Below, piece after piece: positions 1 through 6,290 of a DNA stretch of 21,946 bases (within the stretch, counting starts at the first letter, position 1; every line of letters begins with the position of its first letter). The stretch is from Faecalicatena sp. (GTDB taxonomy: Bacteria; Bacillota; Clostridia; Lachnospirales; Lachnospiraceae), in contig VSNK01000054.1 of assembly GCA_009774255.1 (NCBI GenBank), forward strand, positions 1 to 21,946. Direction: 5' to 3'. The position numbers were made by a program, and so were the translations under genes. The notes below the pieces were generated by a model. It saw only the letters and a list, made by a program, of their open reading frames with translations, searched no databases and was not told where the DNA came from.

Positions 1-10
1 CCCGGAGGGT

Positions 11-48
11 TTATAGTGGACGACAAATTATTTTGTCGTTCACTATAA
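11..48. repeat. Near-perfect inverted repeat (17-bp stem, 4-nt loop)
   Basis: Positions 11-27 pair with 32-48 around the loop TTAT; the only imperfection is G19 opposite T40, a G-T wobble. The centre reads GACAAATTATTTTGTC. No T-run follows on the plus strand and the window edge hides the upstream gene, so it could be a terminator of a gene outside the window, an operator, or the end of a small mobile element. The 12-mer TTTTGTCGTTCA (31-42) recurs at 3820-3831 upstream of the AEC permease. Confidence 0.7.
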
Positions 49-216
49 CTAAATGACATTGGGCCGTGAACTGTAATAGATTTACGCAGAAAATCACTGC
101 ATTCACGCAAAATGGATTGTTTTGTACCGGAAAATTGTATAAAATAAAAATCATTTGTAATTACGTAATTACTCATTTAAGTTTTCGGATCCATAAAAGA
201 AAGGGGAGGTGTACGG

Positions 217-849
217 ATGCTGCAACAGCTTGGGATGGTGATTCTGGCAGTAGTTTTTATTGTTTTATATTCCAAACGGTCTGTACTCATAAAAAGCATT
301 GGGCTGAAACACGCCAAAGAATACCAGCAGTATGGGATGTCCGCGCAGCAGTTTTTTCAGGAAGTGAAAACAGCGTTTGAGAATGAATTTCGGTATCCCT
401 TTGACCGGCAATGTCCCAATTATTACTTTGCGAAGCTCTATGATTCGGATCCCCGGTACATACTTGTGATCGATCTGGGAAATGCAGGCGCCTCAGCCAT
501 GATCAATGAATTTCAGTTTCCGCCGAAAAGCGGGGAGATCCGTTTTGCGGACGAGCGGACAAACCGGACGGAGAACTGGCTGATCGGGAAGAAATTCTAT
601 ATATACCGGGAGAATGGCTGGGAGAAGGTGTGGGAGCTGGAGCGCAGTGACGTGCTGGATATGCTGGCGGAATGGGGCATGGAACCGGAGATTGACCTGG
701 AGCATGCCTATTCACTCTCTTATCCAAATGCCGGCATCGCTTCAAAAACAGAAAAGGCTTTATGCGTGGGAGCGGCCCGCAGATTCGCGCTGGAAGCTGC
801 GGAAAAGGCAGGGACGGTGCTGAAATTTCAAGAAGAGCAGGGGGAATGA
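217..849 (+). CDS. Hypothetical membrane-anchored protein, 210 aa
   Basis: I do not recognise this family. The ATG at 217 follows a good ribosome binding site (AAGGGGAGG, about 201-209). The N-terminus has one hydrophobic segment (about residues 4-21), followed by a basic stretch (KR..LIKS), which suggests a single membrane anchor with the rest cytoplasmic. The remainder is a soluble alpha/beta-like sequence rich in aromatic and charged residues (for example PNYYFAKLYDSDPRYILVID, residues 68-87) and a helical C-terminus. No catalytic motif is apparent. It stands alone, facing the minus-strand SGNH hydrolase gene, with its own terminator starting inside its last codons. It is probably real given the start site, codon usage and terminator; function unknown. 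Confidence 0.8.
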   Translation: MLQQLGMVILAVVFIVLYSKRSVLIKSIGLKHAKEYQQYGMSAQQFFQEVKTAFENEFRYPFDRQCPNYYFAKLYDSDPRYILVIDLGNAGASAMINEFQFPPKSGEIRFADERTNRTENWLIGKKFYIYRENGWEKVWELERSDVLDMLAEWGMEPEIDLEHAYSLSYPNAGIASKTEKALCVGAARRFALEAAEKAGTVLKFQEEQGE

Positions 850-865
850 CTGCTCTTCTTTATTT
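830..865 (+). terminator. Rho-independent terminator overlapping the stop codon
   Basis: An 11-bp perfect stem, AAGAAGAGCAG (830-840) with CTGCTCTTCTT (850-860), around a 9-nt loop that contains the TGA stop (847-849), then TATTT. The left arm encodes the last residues (QEEQ) of the 210-aa protein. Confidence 0.8.
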
Positions 866-1155
866 CCGCGAAGCAACGAGCCAGGCTGGCAATCACACAG
901 GAAGCCTTCGCAAGTTCCGGCACTTTCGAAACATCCTAACCTGGATAAACCAGAATTGCAAGATACGAAAGTTTTTCCATTTTGCGCAAGAAATTGTTCC
1001 TAAGCGCCTAATTAAAAATGGGGTATTGTATGGCAGGGAAAACGGTTTAAGCGTGCTTTTTAGAAAACGTTTAAACCGTTTTGCATACTATTTTCTAAAA
1101 TTTGAAATAATGTGACTGCAATCCCATTCACTTTAAACAATGGGGAGTTCTCACA
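861..1155. other. Convergent intergenic region with two inverted repeats
   Basis: No gene is supported here. It holds a 12-bp perfect inverted repeat, AAAACGGTTTAA (1039-1050) with TTAAACCGTTTT (1071-1082), whose loop carries AAAACGTTT, resembling the centre of a LacI/CcpA-type operator. A smaller repeat, CCCATT (1123-1128) with AATGGG (1139-1144), lies just beyond the stop of the minus-strand SGNH gene and may be its terminator, although it lacks a clear T-run. Confidence 0.5.
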
Positions 1156-1827
1156 TCACAGATACGGTTTCAGATTATTCAGGATCACCTGGTATCCGTT
1201 CGCGTACATATGAACCCCTTCCACCGTAAATTCTCTCCTGAGCATCCCGCGCTCGTCGCACAGCCCGGCATTGACGTCAATGTAGTGATACCCCATCTTC
1301 TCCGCCAGCTTTTTCACCGCCTCATTGGCAATCGGCAGATTTCGGTTATTGCGGTTGACAAACATGGTTTTTGCCCATTCCGTGTCAGGAACCTTATCCG
1401 TCTCATTGACCGGATAATAGGCCATCATATAGACCTCTGCTTCCGGCAGACGCTTCTTGATCTGAACCAGTATCTTTTCATAATTTTCCAGCATGGATGC
1501 CAGAACCTCTTCAAATGGCCGGGAGGCATCGCCGATATCATTGGTCCCGATATTGATAAAGATTTTTGACGGCTCTGTGCCGAAGATCTGCTCTTCCATA
1601 TTTTCCAGCATATCCGTTGTCGTAAAACCACCGACTCCCCGGTTGTAGATGATCTGTTCCATACCCTCGTTCATCAGCAGCTCATTGATCGGGAACTGCT
1701 CCATCAATGAGGAACCGGTAAATAAAATTTCCCCCTTTTTTGCCGCCTCATTTAAAATGCAGTATTTGCCGATTTTCTCTATCTGTTCCTTTTTCATAAA
1801 TCCCTGAATGATTTCCATAGCGTCCAT
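1156..1827 (-). CDS. SGNH/GDSL-type hydrolase (lysophospholipase L1-like esterase)
   Basis: A 223-aa cytoplasmic esterase-type protein of the SGNH superfamily, acting as a lipase, esterase or deacetylase; the substrate cannot be told. Block I is LFTGSSLMEQFP with probable nucleophile Ser40; block II is the NRGVGG stretch (62-67); block III is GTND with Asn96; block V is EGVHMYANGY with His206. The acid three residues before His, normally Asp, is Glu203, a mild deviation. There is no signal peptide. The start at 1827 is preceded on the minus strand by AAAGGAG with six bases of spacing. Length is typical for stand-alone GDSL_2 proteins. It is a single-gene unit; the promoter region faces the LysR gene and the direct repeats at 1888 and 1953. 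Confidence 0.9.
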   Translation of the reverse strand: MDAMEIIQGFMKKEQIEKIGKYCILNEAAKKGEILFTGSSLMEQFPINELLMNEGMEQIIYNRGVGGFTTTDMLENMEEQIFGTEPSKIFINIGTNDIGDASRPFEEVLASMLENYEKILVQIKKRLPEAEVYMMAYYPVNETDKVPDTEWAKTMFVNRNNRNLPIANEAVKKLAEKMGYHYIDVNAGLCDERGMLRREFTVEGVHMYANGYQVILNNLKPYL

Positions 1828-1887
1828 TATTTTCTCCTTTTCTTTTTTAAAGTCTTGCCGTACCCCGCAGCTTTTTATATAATAAGT

Positions 1888-1979
1888 ATTGCGCTGATGC
1901 GCAAGCAGGTCATCAATTTCCTCGCGGGAATTGGTGACAAATTATAATAGGAATTGCGCTGATGCGCAAGCAGGTCATC
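1888..1979. repeat. Direct repeat pair of a palindromic element upstream of LysR
   Basis: Two identical 27-nt copies (1888-1914 and 1953-1979) start 65 bp apart. Each contains the palindrome TTGCGCTGATGCGCAA (6-bp arms, 4-nt loop). Copy one continues into a second hairpin, GTCATCAATTTC (1909-1920) with GGAATTGGTGAC (1927-1938). A diverged third copy lies inverted at 4440-4501. The second copy runs to within 33 bp of the LysR start codon, so it could serve as an operator, or the copies could be remnants of a mobile element. Confidence 0.8.
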
Positions 1980-2012
1980 TATTTTTTTCAATCGTCAGTG
2001 AGGTACAGGTAT

Positions 2013-2912
2013 ATGGATTTATTACAGCTAAAATATTTTCGCGAGGTCGCGCGTACACAGCAGCTTTCGAAGACAGCGCAAAAGCTGCACATTGCCCAGC
2101 CATCCCTGAGCCAGACCCTGAAACGGCTGGAAACGGAACTTGGATGTTCCCTGTTCGACCGGCAAGGAAAGCGGATCTGCCTGAACAGCGCTGGTACGAT
2201 TTTTCTCAAATATGTGGAGCAGGTTTTTACTGCCCTTGACAATGCCCGGCTGGAGCTGGACGAACTGGAATCCCGGGAAAACCAGACGGTCTCTCTCTAT
2301 GTGGGATCTGCTTCCATGCTCCTTCCTGCTCTGGTCAGACGGATTCAGGAGACGGATCCGGACATCCGTCTGCAGATCACACAACAGGCGCCCGCCCCGG
2401 AGGATCCGCCCCCGGCGCTGTCCCTGACCTCCGTACATACCCGCCTGCCGGACAGCAGCAGCCGGATTTTTTTGCTGCGGGAGCCTATCAAAGTGGTCCT
2501 TCCCTCCAACCACAGATTGGCAGGCCGCCCTGTCCTGACATTGGATGAGATCTGCGGGGAATCCTTTTCGGAACTGATTCCCGGAACCAACCTGACCTCC
2601 ATTGTAAGGCATTACTGTGAACGCTATCGCTTTTCGCCCAATGTCACGACTGTCGTGGATACACCGGCTGTCATGCGGGATCTCCTTCCGCTGGGACCCG
2701 GGATCGCGTTTATCCCGGAATATACATGGCATGATTTTTTTACCCCTTCTATGTGTCTCAAAACAATCTCCGGGATGTCCATGGAACGGTTTTTGATGCT
2801 GTCCTGGGATCCGGAGAGGTTTCAGACCTCTGCGGTTCGGACCTGCCGTGATGTGATCGTCCGCTATTTCAAAGAATATAGTTTGCAATTCCAAGAATCA
2901 GGGGAAGTGTGA
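2013..2912 (+). CDS. LysR-family transcriptional regulator
   Basis: A 299-aa LysR-type regulator. The N-terminal winged helix-turn-helix is clear: MDLLQLKYFREVART, then LSKTAQKLHIAQPSLSQTL (about 18-36) and LFDRQGKRICLNSAG. The C-terminus is a periplasmic-binding-protein-like effector domain, with a recognisable PIKVVLPSNHRLAGR strand-turn and LGPGIAFIPEY near its end. An in-frame ATG at 1962 would add 17 residues not typical of the family; the ATG at 2013, with GTGAGG about ten bases upstream, places the HTH at the usual distance and is preferred. The last 44 bp overlap the 3' end of the oppositely oriented AEC permease gene, so the two genes converge rather than diverge. It may regulate that permease and itself; inference only. 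Confidence 0.93.
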   Translation: MDLLQLKYFREVARTQQLSKTAQKLHIAQPSLSQTLKRLETELGCSLFDRQGKRICLNSAGTIFLKYVEQVFTALDNARLELDELESRENQTVSLYVGSASMLLPALVRRIQETDPDIRLQITQQAPAPEDPPPALSLTSVHTRLPDSSSRIFLLREPIKVVLPSNHRLAGRPVLTLDEICGESFSELIPGTNLTSIVRHYCERYRFSPNVTTVVDTPAVMRDLLPLGPGIAFIPEYTWHDFFTPSMCLKTISGMSMERFLMLSWDPERFQTSAVRTCRDVIVRYFKEYSLQFQESGEV

Positions 2913-3783
2913 TGATGCACAGCAGCGTACTTAGGGCGACCTCCTTCACAGACTGCATATAATCCTGCCCGTATAGCTGGGCGAAGATTGCCACATTGGA
3001 GCCCACCGGAGCGGATGCGGCGATCAGAACCGTCAGCTTCAGCATATGGTATTTCGCAGGAAATACATACATCAGCGCCATGGTCAGAACCGGGATGACA
3101 ACGAGCCGCACCAGGGTACAGCGGTAGACCACACGGCCGGAAAATAACGACCGGAGCGAAACTTGTCCCAGATACACGCCCAGCACGATCATTGCCAGCG
3201 GTCCGTTCATGGACGCAATCGTGCCGATCACATTTTCCGCGGCCGCCGGGAGGGATACCGGGAGCAGGAACAAGGCGATGCCGGCCAGGAAGCTTAAGAT
3301 GATCGGATTGGTCCTGAGCCGTTTTACAGAAACCAGCGACCGGTCCCCTGTTATCGTGACCAGCCCGTATGTCCACTGCAGGATGTTCAGCAGGGCAACG
3401 AAGGAGGAGACATAGAACACGGCTTCCTCGCCCAGCGTCATCTGTACCAGCGGGATTCCGATGAATCCCGCATTGGAGAACGCGGCTCCAAACCGTTCGA
3501 TCCCCTGTTCCTTTGAAAATGCGGCCCGTGCCACGGCAATCGCAAGCAGGAGCGACAGGAGGGATGCCAGGAAGGAGACGAAAAGCCCTTTTAGGCGCTC
3601 CGGCGAAAAATCCGCGAGGTAGGATTTCAGGATTGCCGTGGGCATGACGATATACAGCAGGATCCTGCCGATATCCGCGCTCCCCTGTGCGCTGACAAGA
3701 TTTTTTTTATACAGGAAATAACCGATCATCAGATATACAAACATCACCAGATTCTGCCTGAGCAGCAGCACTATAATCTCCAT
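2869..3783 (-). CDS. AEC-family (auxin efflux carrier-like) membrane permease
   Basis: A 304-aa integral membrane protein of the AEC/Mem_trans family, which includes malonate and malate permeases such as MdcF; substrate unknown. It has about ten hydrophobic segments in two halves. Family signatures include LLYIVMPTAILKSY near TM2, FSNAGFIGIPLVQMTLG in the first half (the N-x-G-x-x-G-x-P turn), and VLIAASAPVGSNVAIFAQLYGQD in the second half. Of two in-frame ATGs, the one at 3783 is chosen because AGAGG lies seven bases upstream; the ATG at 3804 has no ribosome binding site. The 3' end runs 44 bp into the LysR gene on the other strand. Convergent overlap without a terminator means the two transcripts are antisense to each other at their ends. 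Confidence 0.9.
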   Translation of the reverse strand: MEIIVLLLRQNLVMFVYLMIGYFLYKKNLVSAQGSADIGRILLYIVMPTAILKSYLADFSPERLKGLFVSFLASLLSLLLAIAVARAAFSKEQGIERFGAAFSNAGFIGIPLVQMTLGEEAVFYVSSFVALLNILQWTYGLVTITGDRSLVSVKRLRTNPIILSFLAGIALFLLPVSLPAAAENVIGTIASMNGPLAMIVLGVYLGQVSLRSLFSGRVVYRCTLVRLVVIPVLTMALMYVFPAKYHMLKLTVLIAASAPVGSNVAIFAQLYGQDYMQSVKEVALSTLLCIITLPLILGIANYIL

Positions 3784-3911
3784 TGGACAACCTCTGCTTT
3801 CCATTCATAGAATGTGTTCTTTTGTCGTTCAATGGGGATTATACCACGGGCCTCCGGGGAAAATAAAATACATATTATGCTATATGTTTATAGGCTGGAT
3901 GCTATGGAAGC

Positions 3912-3962
3912 GTTACAATTTCAAAATTACAATTCGCTGCCTGACCGGCCGCGAATTGTAAC
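3912..3962 (-). terminator. TTACAATT inverted-repeat cluster, possible minus-strand terminator
   Basis: TTACAATTCG (3927-3936) pairs perfectly with CGAATTGTAA (3952-3961), and a second upstream copy, GTTACAATT (3912-3920), can pair with AATTGTAAC (3954-3962) instead. Read on the minus strand the inner hairpin is followed by TTTTG, so it could have terminated the decayed gene whose stop is at 3972. It could equally be an operator for the AEC gene. Confidence 0.45.
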
Positions 3963-3971
3963 AGCTCCAAT

Positions 3972-4238
3972 CTATGCCCTTATAATCTCACACGCATGCT
4001 TCTTTGTCTTCTTATCATAATTAATACCAACCAGCAGCATTCTGCCGGTATATTTTGCAATGGAATCCAAATACCTCTTAATCCCAACCTGCCGTCCGCA
4101 CGGCTGTCGCAAAAACACCCATGACCTCTGAATTTGGAATAAATACACTTTTCGTATTTTCCGAGAATACTCTTGTATCTTAACATTCTTTTGGCAGAAA
4201 TACAATAAAAACGCGGAGCTGGCATAGCAGGATTTCAT
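3972..4238 (-). pseudogene. Remnant of an AAA-ATPase/PD-(D/E)XK-nuclease-type protein C-terminus
   Basis: The last 35 or so residues of this minus-strand frame, with KRYLDSIAKYTGRMLLVG followed by INYDKKTKKHACEI, look like the C-terminal end of the AAA-ATPase-like proteins that carry a PD-(D/E)XK nuclease domain (PF08011 type), where the tail commonly reads LLVGINYDKKTKKH. The upstream half of the frame (YLFQIQRSWVFLRQPCGRQ) does not look like the rest of that family, and no ATPase domain precedes it. This is best read as a truncated, frameshifted remnant. The family assignment rests on memory of the motif and is moderately sure. Confidence 0.5.
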
Positions 4239-4408
4239 TCATGTAAATCCTTCAAATCCTCAATCGCCTGCTCATAGGACATCACATGCAGTCCCAGGAA
4301 CATCTGCCTCAGCGTATCCACCGGCGCCTGCCTAAGCATCTCTGCCGGAGCCGGATACCAGCCCCAGTACATACTGGCCTGTGGAGTGAATACTAACTTT
4401 TGCTGTAC
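4235..4408 (-). pseudogene. Unrecognised coding remnant abutting the AAA-nuclease remnant
   Basis: On the minus strand an open frame of about 55 codons runs from just after a TAG to the TGA at 4235-4237, with a possible internal ATG followed by YWGWYPAPAEMLRQAPVD and ending YEQAIEDLKDLHE. The composition is protein-like. No ribosome binding site is obvious and I do not recognise the family. It ends exactly where the 3972-4238 frame begins (ATG overlapping TGA), so the two may be parts of one ancestral locus broken by frameshift and deletion, or two unrelated fragments. Confidence 0.4.
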
Positions 4409-4439
4409 AATTTTCTAACATGCTCTTTTATCGTTGAGT

Positions 4440-4501
4440 TATTATCATTTGTCACAAATTTTTGTCAGAAAATTGGTGACCTGTTTGCGCATCAGCGCAA
4501 T
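4440..4501. repeat. Inverted third copy of the LysR-upstream repeat
   Basis: On the minus strand this reads ATTGCGCTGATGCGCAA, then ACAGGTCACCAATTTTCT, and ends GTGACAAATGATAATAA. It aligns without large gaps to 1888-1949 on the plus strand. The TGCGC palindrome is intact; one base differs in the 24-nt core (G to A). It lies about 110 bp upstream of the GPH symporter start and, with the 1888-1979 copies, brackets LysR, the AEC gene and the decayed coding sequence as inverted repeats. Confidence 0.75.
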
Positions 4502-4609
4502 ACATATTAAAAAATGTCGGATTCAGATAAAGAAATAACATGGTACATAGACTGAGAAACAGATATACTTGTATTATAAACAAACGAAGATGAAAGGGAG
4601 AATGAGAAA

Positions 4610-6049
4610 ATGAGTAATGAAACAACAAATGCTCCTGTGAAACGGGAGAAACTCAGCAAACCATTTATCTGGTTTCACGCTACATCTGTAAACGGCGGCG
4701 CAATGGCGATCGCAGCTACGATTGCAACCTATTTTTCTTTGTACGTACAGGAGACGATCGGGATCACGGCTGCCCAATTATCAGTCATCCTGTTGATCTG
4801 TTCTTTATGGGATGCGATCAATGACCCCATGATGGGCGTCATCTGTGATACCTGTAATCCACGTTGGGGACGGTATCGTACTTGGTTCCTCTTTACACCG
4901 ATCTTTTTGCTGGTAGATATGTTCCTGCTGTTCAGCAATCCGGGATTTATTCAGGGAAGCCCGACGGCAAAATGTGTTTATGTCTGCATTACCTACATGG
5001 TCTATGGTATGTGTGTGACAGCATATACAATGCCGCAGATGGCAATCCTTCCGGCTATGACATTGGATGATGAGGAGCGTAACGACGTCGTGGCAAAGGG
5101 TGCAGGTGTCTGTGCACTGATGTTTACGATCGCGTCCACATTTTCTACCCAGTTAGTAGAGATTTTCGGAAGCTACCGGAACCTGATGGTTACATATGCG
5201 GTCTTTGCAGTGATCTCTTTCTGGGGACTGTATAAGACGTCCGAAGAAAAATATGTAATGCCGAAGGAAGAAGGAGAAGGCGGATTAAAACAACTGATTT
5301 ATGTATTCCGTCACAAAGAAATCTGGCCGGTTATGATTGTATGGTGTCTTGCGGCAGTTTCTTATGGATTTATGTTTTCCTCTTCCGTATATTATGCACA
5401 GTATATCCTGGCAGGGCAGAGAGTTGATTTTGCTACTATGGATGAGGCGGCGATCGGAGCGACAATCGGCGGAACGATTTCTACTTATATGGGATTTGTA
5501 TCCATGGGTGCCTTGATTTCTATGATGGTATTGATGCCGATTTTCCTGAAAAAATTCAAGACAGGATACAAAGCAATGATCGTTTCACAGATTCTGACTA
5601 TTGTCTGCTACACGGTTCTGTACTTTACAGGAAAGCTGAATTTTATGTACTGCTGCATTCTGTCCTTCATTGCAACGGCAGTGGGAGCGATGGTAAACGC
5701 TTTGGTGAATGTCCTTGTCAATGATACGATTGACTTTATCATGCTGAAAGAAGGAAAACAGTTAAACGGTATTGTTTCGTCCGTCAAAGGATTTGCGCAG
5801 AAATGTGGTAATACCATTACAAACTCTGGTATGCTGGCAATCCTAGCTCTTTGCGGGTTTGATGCACAGTTGGGGCCGTTCGGACAGTCCGAAACAGCGG
5901 TTATGGGAACAAATATGATTCGTTTTCTGATTCCGGCGTTGGTTTCTGTTGCAATCCTCGTGATTATGATCTTCTATCCATTGAAGAAATTCTTCCCGGA
6001 GATCGCGGAGATGAAGAAGAAAATGGCAGCACAGCATGAGGCAAACTAA
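4610..6049 (+). CDS. GPH-family (MelB-like) glycoside/cation symporter
   Basis: A 479-aa transporter of the glycoside-pentoside-hexuronide:cation symporter family (major facilitator superfamily), about twelve membrane segments. The N-terminal signature WDAINDPMMGVICD (67-80) followed by RWGRYRTW (85-92) is the hallmark helix and loop of this family, carrying the acidic residues used for cation and sugar coupling in MelB. Length and the short hydrophilic tails are normal. The start has GAAAGGGAG nine bases upstream. It precedes a GH78 rhamnosidase on the same strand after 241 bp without a strong terminator, so the likely cargo is a rhamnose-containing glycoside or rhamno-oligosaccharide; this comes from context, not from the sequence of the transporter. 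Confidence 0.93.
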   Translation: MSNETTNAPVKREKLSKPFIWFHATSVNGGAMAIAATIATYFSLYVQETIGITAAQLSVILLICSLWDAINDPMMGVICDTCNPRWGRYRTWFLFTPIFLLVDMFLLFSNPGFIQGSPTAKCVYVCITYMVYGMCVTAYTMPQMAILPAMTLDDEERNDVVAKGAGVCALMFTIASTFSTQLVEIFGSYRNLMVTYAVFAVISFWGLYKTSEEKYVMPKEEGEGGLKQLIYVFRHKEIWPVMIVWCLAAVSYGFMFSSSVYYAQYILAGQRVDFATMDEAAIGATIGGTISTYMGFVSMGALISMMVLMPIFLKKFKTGYKAMIVSQILTIVCYTVLYFTGKLNFMYCCILSFIATAVGAMVNALVNVLVNDTIDFIMLKEGKQLNGIVSSVKGFAQKCGNTITNSGMLAILALCGFDAQLGPFGQSETAVMGTNMIRFLIPALVSVAILVIMIFYPLKKFFPEIAEMKKKMAAQHEAN

Positions 6050-6208
6050 GCGGAATGAATTGAAATAGGAAACGTTTTTTACATGAATAGTGGGAGAGAG
6101 TATTCAACCCGGGAAGGGAGGGATGCTCTTTTTCCATACCATGTGAAAAGTCCGAATGGCCATGATGGGATGCCCTTGGCATACTTTATGAAAAGGAGAG
6201 AGTTAAGA

Positions 6209-6268
6209 ATGTATTATCAAATTGAGAAAATGGACGGATTTGCGGGCTTGATTTTTATAAAAATCTAA
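6209..6268 (+). CDS. Putative 19-residue ORF or truncated gene start
   Basis: A 19-codon ORF, MYYQIEKMDGFAGLIFIKI, has a better-placed ribosome binding site (AAAAGGAGAGAG, 8 bases of spacing) than the rhamnosidase gene that begins 22 bp after its stop. The peptide is unlike a regulatory leader and reads like the beginning of a longer protein cut short. It may couple translation to the next gene, be the stump of a deleted gene, or be chance. Confidence 0.35.
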   Translation: MYYQIEKMDGFAGLIFIKI

Positions 6269-6290
6269 AAAGAGGAGGAAGAAAATTATC

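Larger units (their letters stand above)
3784..4609. other. Gene-poor region upstream of AEC and GPH genes
   Basis: This stretch separates the divergent AEC and GPH genes. From left to right it holds the AEC promoter region with TTTTGTCGTTCA (3820-3831) shared with the hairpin at the window start; a cluster of TTACAATT inverted repeats (3912-3962); decayed coding sequence on the minus strand (3972 to about 4412); an inverted copy of the LysR-upstream repeat (4440-4501); and the presumed GPH promoter, with TATTAT at 4572-4577 as a possible -10 and no convincing -35. No intact gene is supported. Confidence 0.6.

Noticed and set aside
2028..2894. Long minus-strand frame of 288 codons opposite LysR
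   Set aside because: It is antisense to a clear LysR gene, has no recognisable domain and no ribosome binding site at its start.
6061..6140. Terminator or catabolite-response site after the GPH gene (GAAACGTTTT and the GAGAGTATTC...ATGCTCTTTTT stretch)
   Set aside because: The stem is only seven pairs with a wobble and a long loop, and the operator match has mismatches at conserved positions.
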